Part shown: positions 56,412-64,000 of the stretch, piece by piece
Layout of the letters: every line of letters begins with the position of its first letter
How positions within the stretch are numbered: the stretch's first letter is position 1
Origin: UBA1479 sp048263775
Lineage (GTDB): Bacteria; Pseudomonadota; Alphaproteobacteria; Rhodospirillales; Casp-alpha2
DNA length: 64,000 nt
Assembly: GCA_048263775.1 (NCBI GenBank)
Contig: JBLXDU010000005.1
Coordinates: forward strand, 269,028 to 333,027
Direction of reading: 5' to 3'
Notes under the pieces: model-generated
Seen by the model: the letters and a program-made list of their open reading frames with translations, nothing else
What the model was told of the DNA's origin: nothing
Database searches by the model: none
Made by a program: the position numbers and the translations under genes

Positions 56412-57569
56412 TTAGGAAGCGTCGAGCCCGTAGGGCCGCAGCAGGCTGCGGGAAATCACCACGTTCTGAATTTCCGTCGTACCGTCGAGGAATTCGCACA
56501 TCTTCGCCGCCGCGAAATGGCGCCCGAAGGGTTCCTCCGCACGCAGCCCGGCCGCCCCCATCGCCTGCATGCAGGCTGATATGCCCCGTACGGCGGCGCG
56601 GGTCGCGAATTTCTTGGCGTGCGCACATTCCGTGATGCCGGCCTCACCGGCATCCAGCGCGCGGGCCGCGTGCTCGGTCAGGCGGCGACAGGCTTCCAGG
56701 TCCGTGGCCACATCGGCCAATTCCCATTGCAAACCCTGGTTGGCCAGGATGGGCCGACCGAAGGCCATGCGCCCGGCGCCATATGCCAAGGCCCGGTCAA
56801 GGCATTCGGCCAACATCCCGCAGCACAGCGCGGCGACGAACATCCGCGCCATGTTGATGCCGGCCATGGCCGCCTTGAACCCCTCGCCCGGTGCGATCAG
56901 CAGGTTGGTGTCAGGAACCCGGCAGTTTTCGAAGGTCAGACCACAGAGCCCCGCCGCATGCCCGCCTAGAAGATCATAGGGAGCGGCGCGGGACAGTCCG
57001 GGAAAGTCGCCTTCGACCAGGACGTTGGCGATGCCCCGCCATCCTGCCTCGGCGTCGGTCTGGACATAGACACTCATGACCTCCGCGTTGACGCCGTTGG
57101 TCACCCAGGCCTTCTCGCCGGTCACCACCCAGCCGCCTGTTTCTTTGGCGGCGGTGCAGGTGATCGCAGTCGCGTCGCTGCCGACCGCTGGTTCGGTCAA
57201 GCAGAACGCGCCGATGCGCCGTCCGTCGATCATGCCGGGCAGCAGGCGATGTCGCTGTTCGTCGGTGCCGCGCCGCGCCCCGGCGTTGGCCGCGTTGGCA
57301 TGAACCTTGAGGGCGAAGGCAAAGCCGAAGTCGGCCGCCGCCAGAACCTCGGCCATGCGCGCGGCGCAGAGCATCCCGACGCCGCCGCCGCCGACCTCGC
57401 GCGGCAGAATTGCCGAGGTCAGTCCGGCGGCCGCCGCCCGCTCCAACATTTCGGCGGGTAATGCCCGCGCCTTTTCCCACCCGGCCGCCTGCGGCCGCAC
57501 GTCGCTGGCCGCAAATTCGGCCGCGACGGCAACAAGGTCATCCTCGGTTTTCGAAAGATTTTGGCTCAT
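56412..57569 (-). CDS. Acyl-CoA dehydrogenase family protein
   Basis: The 385-residue flavoprotein has the three ACAD regions: an N-terminal helical domain, a middle domain with AFCLTEPAVGSDATAI and WVTNG, and a C-terminal domain with MAFGRPILANQGLQWELAD and FLDGTTEIQNVVISRSLL. The Glu in the C-terminal DGTTEIQ corresponds to the catalytic-base position used in several subfamilies. The acyl substrate is unknown. GGGAGG precedes the ATG at 57569, preferred to 57623. It converges on the GGDEF gene and is divergent from tolC. Confidence 0.9.
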   Translation of the reverse strand: MSQNLSKTEDDLVAVAAEFAASDVRPQAAGWEKARALPAEMLERAAAAGLTSAILPREVGGGGVGMLCAARMAEVLAAADFGFAFALKVHANAANAGARRGTDEQRHRLLPGMIDGRRIGAFCLTEPAVGSDATAITCTAAKETGGWVVTGEKAWVTNGVNAEVMSVYVQTDAEAGWRGIANVLVEGDFPGLSRAAPYDLLGGHAAGLCGLTFENCRVPDTNLLIAPGEGFKAAMAGINMARMFVAALCCGMLAECLDRALAYGAGRMAFGRPILANQGLQWELADVATDLEACRRLTEHAARALDAGEAGITECAHAKKFATRAAVRGISACMQAMGAAGLRAEEPFGRHFAAAKMCEFLDGTTEIQNVVISRSLLRPYGLDAS

Positions 57570-57863
57570 GTTTCCTCCCTCGGCGGTCTTTGGCGCGGTT
57601 TCGCGCAAGGTGCCGTTGTTCAAACCTTACCCGCTTGGCGCCGCCGTTGGGATGGCGAATCGCGCGATCTCGGCCACTCGACCGGCGTTTCGGCGGCAGG
57701 ACAGGCCGATCATTCACAGCGCGAATATTGCCGATTGAGGCTCGTCGTGATTTCCGTAAGCTTTTCAAAAGCTTACATGAATCAAAAAAATAGTCACAGC
57801 GCCGGAAACAAGCTTCGGCCCTCCCGATAAGATGTTCCAATTGTTCCCCGAGTGTGCAAGTTT
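57570..57863. other. Divergent intergenic region, acyl-CoA dehydrogenase/tolC
   Basis: This 294-base stretch between divergent genes holds both promoters and a 21-base perfect palindrome at 57756-57776. A 17-codon ATG frame begins at 57777 (MNQKNSHSAGNKLRPSR) but has no Shine-Dalgarno, so I do not call it a gene. Confidence 0.5.
57756..57776. promoter_or_regulatory. 21-bp perfect palindrome upstream of tolC
   Basis: GTAAGCTTTT-C-AAAAGCTTAC is a perfect inverted repeat with a single central base, about 87 bases before the tolC start and inside the divergent promoter region. Its length and symmetry fit a dimeric regulator operator. It is not followed by a T run, so it does not look like a terminator. 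Confidence 0.55.
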
Positions 57864-59201
57864 ATGCCGAAATATGGCGAAGGCACTTGGGGAAAGACGT
57901 TGCACAGCCTTCTCAAGGCGGGGTTCACGTTTGCGGTGATCTTCGGCGTGTCGGCATGGAGTGCCGGCGCGCGGGCCCAGTCTTTGCCTGATGCCCTGCT
58001 CGACCTGATCGAGAACCACGACCGGATCAATGCCGCCAAGAACTCACTGAACGCCGCGACAAGCCGCATCCGCGAAACCCGCGGCGCCTGGTTCCCCGAA
58101 CTGGAAGTCGATTTCAATAACGGCTTTCAGAAGCGCGCCAATCCCGGCACTCAGGACACCACCAAAAAGTTCAACGAGACGTCGCTCAGCGTCACTCAGT
58201 TGCTGTGGGATTTCGGCAAGACCGACACGGACATCGATATTTCCCGCAAGAACCGGGAATCGGCGGCGATTAACCTGAACCAGGTACGCCAGGATCTCGT
58301 CCTTGAGGGCATTGTCGCCTACATCCAGGTCTACAGCGCAAACCGGCGCTTGGCCCTGTCGCGGCAATCTGAAGACAACATCAAGAAACAGACGGAACTT
58401 GAAGATGCCCGGGTCGCAGGCGGCGCCGGATTTTCGACCGACGTTCTGCAGGCCAAGACCGAGCTGGCCGAAGCCCAGTCACGCCGCGTGGTCGCCGAGG
58501 GTACCCTGCGCAACGCCCTGTCGCGCTATCATGCGCTGTACCGCGACATGCCAAAGGGGATCAATGAATTCAGGCTTCCGCCCGTGCCCAAAGTCCTGAT
58601 GCCCAGGACCCTTGAGGAAGCCATCGAAATCGGGCTCAAGGAAAATTTCCAACTACGCAACGCGCGGCTTTCCTCCGACATCGCCAAGGACAGCGTTACA
58701 CGGACCCGTCAGGACCTGTTCTTTCCCGAACTGAACGCGGTCGTCGAAACCAGCCACGAACGCAACCTGGACGGCACCATCGGCCAGCGCAACGCTCAGG
58801 CCGCCAAGGTTGAACTCAACTTTCCCTTCAATCTGGGTTTTACCGCGCTTGATTCCGTCAGCGCCTCCAGCAGCGACTACAAAGCCTCGATCGACCGCGC
58901 TGCGGACACCCAGCGCACGATCGAAGAAACCATCCGCCTTGCCTGGGCAGATCTGGAGACCGCACGGCAAAACCACGAGGTCCGCACCGCGCAGGTCGAA
59001 ATCGCCGCCAAATTTCTTGAATTGGCCCGCGAAGAGCGTGAAGCGGGCCGCCGCTCGCTGCTTGATGTGCTGTCCGGGGAAACCCGCCTGATCAACGCAC
59101 AGAGTGATTCCGTCCTGACGGAAGTCTCAATCGTGCAGGCGGCTTTCCGTCTGCTGAACGCGATGGGCCGCCTGGAAGTGTCCGCGGTCGAGGCGAAGTA
59201 G
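57864..59201 (+). CDS. tolC: TolC-family outer-membrane efflux/secretion channel
   Basis: The 445-residue product has a signal peptide (about 1-37, cleavage after ARAQ) and two outer-membrane-efflux repeats. These include AAKNSLNAATSRIRETRGAWFPEL and the later ARLSSDIAKDSVTRTRQDLFFPEL stretch, with a TRLINAQSDSVLTEVSIVQAAFRLLNAMG ending split over adjoining motifs. Trimers form the outer-membrane tunnel for type I secretion or RND/MFS export. The ATG at 57864 is preferred to the GTG at 57852. The giant FecR/VCBS-like protein gene follows by 311 bases, so a type I secretion role is likely; the ABC and membrane-fusion parts would lie outside the window. Confidence 0.9.
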   Translation: MPKYGEGTWGKTLHSLLKAGFTFAVIFGVSAWSAGARAQSLPDALLDLIENHDRINAAKNSLNAATSRIRETRGAWFPELEVDFNNGFQKRANPGTQDTTKKFNETSLSVTQLLWDFGKTDTDIDISRKNRESAAINLNQVRQDLVLEGIVAYIQVYSANRRLALSRQSEDNIKKQTELEDARVAGGAGFSTDVLQAKTELAEAQSRRVVAEGTLRNALSRYHALYRDMPKGINEFRLPPVPKVLMPRTLEEAIEIGLKENFQLRNARLSSDIAKDSVTRTRQDLFFPELNAVVETSHERNLDGTIGQRNAQAAKVELNFPFNLGFTALDSVSASSSDYKASIDRAADTQRTIEETIRLAWADLETARQNHEVRTAQVEIAAKFLELAREEREAGRRSLLDVLSGETRLINAQSDSVLTEVSIVQAAFRLLNAMGRLEVSAVEAK

Positions 59202-59512
59202 CCTCCCGTTTTATCACTGTTTTCCCGACCAAATCGGATTCAGGGCGATTTATCCGCCATGTGGTCAACGGTCACATTTTTTCCGTCGATTTTAAGATAA
59301 TTTTATACATACTATATCGTATCGGCGTGGGCGGATCGTTCACGTTGGTGTAATGTTGAATGCCTACAGTCCTGAGGCCCGGCGAACGAGACACTAAGAT
59401 CGCGCACCGACGGGTCATGCAGTCAGTGCTCAATCTAAGGGAATTAGGAGGGTTTGCTTCGGCGGCGACCGATAGGTGCTGTCGTGCGCACAGAAGAGCG
59501 AGCACTTAAGGG
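59202..59512. other. Leader region of giant surface-protein gene
   Basis: This 311-base stretch has an AT-rich core (about 59280-59330, containing TATACA and ACTATA hexamers) that is the likely promoter zone, and AGGAGGG at 59446-59452 that is 60 bases too early to serve the GTG at 59513. I see no small gene or terminator with confidence. Confidence 0.45.
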
Positions 59513-62500
59513 GTGGCCACAAACCAATTTATTCCTGGCACGGACGACAATGGCGCGGAACCGCAAGATTGGGGCAGCGCCAATTCCTTCGTCCTTGATG
59601 CGGCGGGTGCCGAACAAGTCCACGTGCCTGACGGCGGTTGGATTCTCCAGGCGCAGTTCGTGCGCCAGGGACCTGATCTGCTGCTGGTCGGCAAGGACGG
59701 CGCCAAGGTCCTCATCAAAAGCTTCTTCAAGTTCGCCGATCCCCCCGATCTGGTGACCCCCGATGGGGCCGTGATCAACGGCCCCCTTGCGGTCAAACTG
59801 GCCGGTCCCGCCGCCCCCGGCGTCGAGGCCCAGGCTGGCCCTGCCGGGGCGGCCGAGCCGATCGGCAAGATCGTCACCGTCTCGGGCAAGGTCGAGGCCA
59901 CCCACGCGGACGGCACCAAGGCCATCCTCAAGGTCGGCGACCCGGTCTATCAGGGCGACGTCATTGAAACCGGGCCGCTGGGCGCCGTCGGCATGGAATT
60001 CGCCGACGAATCAACCTTCTCCCTCGCCGACAACGGCCGCATGGTCCTGGACGAAATGGTCTACGACCCGCAGGCCCAGGCCGGCACCTTCGGCGCGTCG
60101 ATCGTGCAGGGGGCGTTCTCCTTCATCTCGGGCCAGATCGCCAAGACCGGCCCGGACAACATGCTCATCAACACGCCGACGGCGACCATCGGGATTCGCG
60201 GCACGGCCCTGGCCGGCAAGGCCGCACCCGAGGGCGAGCAAAGCAACTTCACGATTCTGCCGGAAGGCAATTTCGTCGGCGAAGTGGTGATCTCCAACAA
60301 CGCCGGGACAATCGTCCTGAACCAGGCAGGCGCCACAGTCTCCATCGCCTCCATCAATTTGGCCCCCCCGCCGCCGATCATCATCACGGCGCAGCAAATT
60401 CAACAGCAATACGGCGGTGTTCTCCGCTATTTGCCGCCGTCACCGTCAGGTGGCGACGACAGCCTGGTGCCGGGGCAGCAGGGTGCAGACACGCCGCCCG
60501 CGGACCAGGACGCGATGGAGTCCCTGGCCAACAAGCTGGCGCAGCTTGATCAGGCGATCGCCGAAGGGCTCGCCCAGCAGCAAATCAATGCCATCCGGCT
60601 CAACGCATTCAAAGACATCATTGATACCGGGCTGGCGCCGCCGCCCAAGACGATCCAGGATCTGCCGCCGGAAGTTCTCCAAATCCTGCAGCAGCAGGCT
60701 GGTTTGTCGTTCAATACGGCAAATTTTTCATCCATCAATCAGGCACTTTCGCTGCTCAATAGTGCCGCGACCGCCGCCGCCAATGCGGAAACCGCCGCTT
60801 CGACGGCTGTCAGTTCGCTTAGTGGCTCACTCTCCGTCCTTGGCCCCAATGCCGGCCTGTCGACGACGGACACCGACAGCCTGATCGAAGTCGTGGTCGC
60901 GCCGCTGGAAGCCCTCAACGCCGCGCGCGCCCTGTCCGAAGCCCTGGTCACCATGATCCAGTCGGCGCAGGCGATGCTGTCCGTCGCCGCGTCGGGCGGC
61001 GAAATCGATGCCGAGACCCTGGCCGCACTGCGCGAGGCCGTCGGCCTGGACGGCGCGACCGGCGAAAACCTGGTCACTGCCGCCACCGAAATGTCCGCCG
61101 TGGTGAACGCCGCCATCGCCGCCGCGACAACCGCCAAGACCGACGCCATTGCCGCCGCCGGCAGCGGCGTCGCCGCCGCACGCGCCGCCGCCGCGACATC
61201 GTTCAGCACCAACATCAATGGCAAGTTGGCCGCCGCCGGCGCGACGACCACGGACATCAACAACCTGCAGAACGTCGTCGACATCGTGACCACCAAGGTC
61301 ACGGCGATCCGCGACATCGTTTCATCCAAGCCCGATCTGCCGCCTGAACTTCTGTCGGTGCTGAATCTGGCGGTGCAGGCAGCCGACGCGGCCGATCAGG
61401 CCGCAACCGCCGCCCAGGGCACCCTGAACACCACTGATCCGGCCGTCATGCTGACGGCAAAGGCCGGGGCCGTTACCGCGGCGCAAACCGTCAATGGCCT
61501 GAAGGCACAGGCGATCAACGCCCTGGACGCCTTCGTCGCGACCCGCACCGTCGACCCGGCCGTGATCGCGCAGTTCCAACAGGCGGTCCAGGACGCCAAC
61601 ACGGCCGAATCCGCCGCCGACACGGCGACCGCCGCGATCGAAGGCGCATCCCAGGCCCGCGAGGCCGCCCAGGCCTTCAAGGACGGCACGGCGCAGGCTG
61701 ACTTGACCACCAAGCAGGCCGCCACGACCGCCGCGCAGACATCCGCGACCGCGGAAAAGGCCGAAGCGGTCACCGCCGCCGGCGACGTTCTGGCCGCCCG
61801 CGCCGATCTGTTGACCAAGCTGGTCGACGAAGCCGTTGATAAAGCAACCTTCGAGGCCTTCGAGGACGCGGCGAAAAGCGCCGAAGCGATCCAGAAAGGG
61901 GCCAGCGACGGCGACAAGGGCGACGTGATCGCCGATGCCGACGGCGGGCTGACTTATACCGTCGATACGGGCAATGCGGCCATCATCGCCCTGAACCCGG
62001 GCGACAGCACGACCGACACCTTCAAGATCGCCATCGAAAACGAAAGCGGCGGTTTCGACCTGCAGACCATCACCGTCACCATCACCAATGTCGACGGTAC
62101 GATTACCGTATCCGACGACGTCACCGTGACCTCCGGCTCCGGCGATACGTTGACCACCGTTTCCGGCACCCTGTCGGGGCTGACCGCCGACGGTGTGCAG
62201 CAGAACCTGGACGCGGCCGAGGCCGCCCTGGCGGCCGCTACCACGGCGCTGGACGACGCGACGACGGCAGGGTCGAGCACCCCGGCGCTTGCGGCGGCGC
62301 TGGCCCTGGCAACACAAAATAAGTCCAATGCCGAGGCCGCCGTTGAGTTTCAGGAAGAAGTCTTTGCGTTGTTCCAGAACGCGGCGCAAACGGCCCAGGC
62401 CCGGGCGCGGGGCATCGGCGACGGCGACAAGGGCGAAGTTACCTTCGACGCCGACGGTAACGTCGTCTACACACCTGATGCCTATGCCTATGCCGACCTT

Positions 62501-64000
62501 GCCAATGGCGCCAGCGCGACGGACACCTTCCTGATCGCGGCACAGAACAGTTCCGGCGGCTACGACATCTCCACGGTCCAGGTCACCGTCACCAACAGCG
62601 CGGGCACCCTGGTCGTCGGTGATTCGACGACCGTCACCGCCCCTGACAGTTCCACGGCGACGATCGACCTGGATGCCCTCGACGAGGTTACGGCGGGCAA
62701 TCCGGGATATATCAACGGTGCCGATCAGATCGCCGATGCCTCAACGGCGGTGGCCAACGCGGCCCGCACCACGGTCGCCAACCTGGAAACCGTGGCGCAA
62801 GCCGAACTGACCGAATCGCTCGCCGCCATCAACGCCCTGGCGACGGCCCAATCCGCCGAGGCCCAGGCCGAAGGGTATCTGGCTGTCGCCCAGGCATCCG
62901 CCGAAGCCCAAGCGGACGCGGCGCTGGAAATCGCCGTCGACGACATCGCAACCGTCACCAATCAATTGTCGCTGCTGGCCAGCGCGGTCAACGCCTATGC
63001 CGACGCGGCGCAGGCCAACGCCATTGTCGGCACCGCCGACAAGGTCGCCGCCAACGCCGCCGCCAAGTCGGCGCTCGAAGCATTGCTCGACGCCGCCGTC
63101 AACATCGCCGGCTTCAATGTCACCACGTTCCTGACCTCCGATACCGCCGGCGGCAACGCCGACCTGCAGGCACGCACGGACATCCTCGACTTCCCGGCCG
63201 CCGCAACCAGCGATCCGGGGCTGCGCACACAGGTCGCCACGGCCGAGGCCGAAGTCCGCGACGCATTGATCGCGTCGCTCGACAGCTATATCGCCACCGT
63301 CAAAACTGCGGTCACCAATGCCGCCAATCTGAGCTATGCCAGCCAAAGCGCGGAAGCCGTCGCCGCGCGCGCCGCCGCCCTGGCCTCGGCCACCGCGCAG
63401 ACGGACCGGGCGGAACAGCTGATTGATCTCGCCAAGGCCAAATCGGTTCTCGCATCCGCCGCCGCGGACTTGGCCGACTTCATCAATCCGGAACCGGATA
63501 GTCCCGAAGCCGCCTTCGCCGCCCTGGCCCTGTCCGAAAAACAGGAAACCGTCGCCGACGAAGGTCTGGTTTCGGCAACGGCCGGTCCGACCGCCGACAC
63601 CATCGTCATCACCGGCAACGTGCCGAATCAGACATTCACCGTTAACGTCTCCGCATCAAACGGCGGCGCCACGGACGACAATGACGGGACGGCCGTGCTG
63701 ACCACCGCCACCACGGAAACCGGCAGCCAAGTCACCACGGTAACGATTCTGGGCACACCGGAAATCGGCGACACCTACACCATCACCATTTCCGCGGACC
63801 TCGACCCCGACGCCGATGCCGTCGTCGCGGTCAACAGCACCATCGAAATCACCGTCGATGCAAACCTGACAACCGTTGCCGCCCTGCGCGAGGCACTGGT
63901 TCAGGCCATCAATTTCGATGAGACCCTTGGCGGCGCCCAAGGACAGGAAGAAGCCGCCGCACCCGCCGAGGCCGCCGCCGTGGCCGCCGCCGCCGCGAAG
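59513..64000 (+). CDS. Giant FecR/VCBS-like alanine-rich surface protein (partial)
   Basis: An uninterrupted frame of 1496 codons runs from the GTG at 59513 to the window end with no stop, so the C terminus is missing. Residues 1-115 form the prefix seen in large retention-module proteins (GPDLLLVGKDG). A FecR-like domain spans about 120-240 (SLADNGRMVLDEM and ATIGIRGTALAGKA). Then come long Ala/Thr/Asp-rich helical stretches interrupted by VCBS/cadherin-like modules that share GDKGD/EV and the pattern TDTF-SGGxD-TVTVT (about 800-863 and 971-1033), and a different strand-rich module at about 1360-1456. An in-frame TAA lies at 59507, so 59513 is the first possible start, but no well-spaced Shine-Dalgarno precedes it. 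Together with TolC it looks like a type I-secreted adhesin. Confidence 0.85.
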   Translation, partial: MATNQFIPGTDDNGAEPQDWGSANSFVLDAAGAEQVHVPDGGWILQAQFVRQGPDLLLVGKDGAKVLIKSFFKFADPPDLVTPDGAVINGPLAVKLAGPAAPGVEAQAGPAGAAEPIGKIVTVSGKVEATHADGTKAILKVGDPVYQGDVIETGPLGAVGMEFADESTFSLADNGRMVLDEMVYDPQAQAGTFGASIVQGAFSFISGQIAKTGPDNMLINTPTATIGIRGTALAGKAAPEGEQSNFTILPEGNFVGEVVISNNAGTIVLNQAGATVSIASINLAPPPPIIITAQQIQQQYGGVLRYLPPSPSGGDDSLVPGQQGADTPPADQDAMESLANKLAQLDQAIAEGLAQQQINAIRLNAFKDIIDTGLAPPPKTIQDLPPEVLQILQQQAGLSFNTANFSSINQALSLLNSAATAAANAETAASTAVSSLSGSLSVLGPNAGLSTTDTDSLIEVVVAPLEALNAARALSEALVTMIQSAQAMLSVAASGGEIDAETLAALREAVGLDGATGENLVTAATEMSAVVNAAIAAATTAKTDAIAAAGSGVAAARAAAATSFSTNINGKLAAAGATTTDINNLQNVVDIVTTKVTAIRDIVSSKPDLPPELLSVLNLAVQAADAADQAATAAQGTLNTTDPAVMLTAKAGAVTAAQTVNGLKAQAINALDAFVATRTVDPAVIAQFQQAVQDANTAESAADTATAAIEGASQAREAAQAFKDGTAQADLTTKQAATTAAQTSATAEKAEAVTAAGDVLAARADLLTKLVDEAVDKATFEAFEDAAKSAEAIQKGASDGDKGDVIADADGGLTYTVDTGNAAIIALNPGDSTTDTFKIAIENESGGFDLQTITVTITNVDGTITVSDDVTVTSGSGDTLTTVSGTLSGLTADGVQQNLDAAEAALAAATTALDDATTAGSSTPALAAALALATQNKSNAEAAVEFQEEVFALFQNAAQTAQARARGIGDGDKGEVTFDADGNVVYTPDAYAYADLANGASATDTFLIAAQNSSGGYDISTVQVTVTNSAGTLVVGDSTTVTAPDSSTATIDLDALDEVTAGNPGYINGADQIADASTAVANAARTTVANLETVAQAELTESLAAINALATAQSAEAQAEGYLAVAQASAEAQADAALEIAVDDIATVTNQLSLLASAVNAYADAAQANAIVGTADKVAANAAAKSALEALLDAAVNIAGFNVTTFLTSDTAGGNADLQARTDILDFPAAATSDPGLRTQVATAEAEVRDALIASLDSYIATVKTAVTNAANLSYASQSAEAVAARAAALASATAQTDRAEQLIDLAKAKSVLASAAADLADFINPEPDSPEAAFAALALSEKQETVADEGLVSATAGPTADTIVITGNVPNQTFTVNVSASNGGATDDNDGTAVLTTATTETGSQVTTVTILGTPEIGDTYTITISADLDPDADAVVAVNSTIEITVDANLTTVAALREALVQAINFDETLGGAQGQEEAAAPAEAAAVAAAAAK

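Noticed and set aside
57777..57830. 17-codon ATG frame after the palindrome
   Set aside because: No ribosome-binding site, no recognisable leader-peptide features and no attenuator-like structure downstream.
59454..59756. TTG-initiated 100-codon frame next to AGGAGGG
   Set aside because: The spacing from SD to TTG is one base, and the frame is out of phase with the clear FecR-protein frame.
61322..62389. A 355-codon Gly/Arg-rich minus-strand frame
   Set aside because: It is a shadow of the alanine-rich codons of the giant plus-strand gene; composition is unlike any protein family I know.

Overview
The window is chromosomal DNA of a high-GC alphaproteobacterium, most likely a Rhodospirillales-type organism. 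The evidence is a circularly permuted (two-piece) tmRNA gene, the alphaproteobacterial SspB adaptor, the thyA/folA/hflK/hflC/degP/serB/miaA neighbourhood, a PAS_5-type regulator, an RHH_4 protein and a fused-cluster class I fumarase. Species cannot be named from sequence alone. I see no insertion sequence, prophage, CRISPR array, rRNA or tRNA gene; coding density is high and base use is uniform.

Positions 1-12,600 hold housekeeping genes: a membrane-tethered response-regulator protein, miaA, serB, degP-like protease, a DUF2065 protein, hflC-hflK, mrp, an SRPBCC protein, folA, a PAS protein, thyA and an Ldh_2 dehydrogenase. mrp, the SRPBCC gene and the PAS gene sit inside what is normally a compact thyA-folA-hflK-hflC-degP run. 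Positions 12,600-25,300 hold a dCache chemoreceptor, the two-piece tmRNA gene ssrA (tag ANDNTEALAVAA plus the tRNA alanine), a GAF protein, sspB, two unrelated fumarases in tandem (fumA-type and fumC), then a tightly overlapping run of small enzymes (VOC, SDR, GNAT, alpha/beta hydrolase, VOC), a PhnB-like protein, a GST, an RHH protein and an alpha/beta hydrolase with a small membrane partner.

Positions 25,300-47,500 hold a 1189-residue AsmA-family protein, a P2A cation ATPase and a nearly complete glycolate/glyoxylate assimilation region, all on the minus strand: iclR regulator, gcl, hyi, glxR, glcD, glcE, glcF, an LDHD-type flavin dehydrogenase with a TPR partner, and glycerate 2-kinase gckA. 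Together these would convert glycolate to glyoxylate (GlcDEF), tartronate semialdehyde (Gcl), glycerate (GlxR) and 2-phosphoglycerate (GckA). An AT-rich, palindrome-rich block in front of gcl is the probable control region. A methyltransferase and a zinc-ligand-poor ribosomal protein L36 gene with a strong terminator follow.

Positions 47,700-64,000 hold a DMT exporter with a class V aminotransferase, a signalling cluster (single-domain response regulator, a 1641-residue hybrid kinase with six PAS domains and HPt, and a response regulator-diguanylate cyclase), an acyl-CoA dehydrogenase, a TolC-type outer-membrane channel, and the first 1496 codons of a giant FecR/VCBS-like, alanine-rich surface protein that runs off the window end. 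The TolC gene beside a giant repeat protein suggests type I secretion of an adhesin, plausibly under c-di-GMP control through the neighbouring GGDEF protein. This link is an inference. The most distinctive findings are the ssrA-sspB pairing, the membrane-anchored receiver protein, the giant adhesin-like protein with its upstream 21-bp palindrome, and the operator-like block before gcl.
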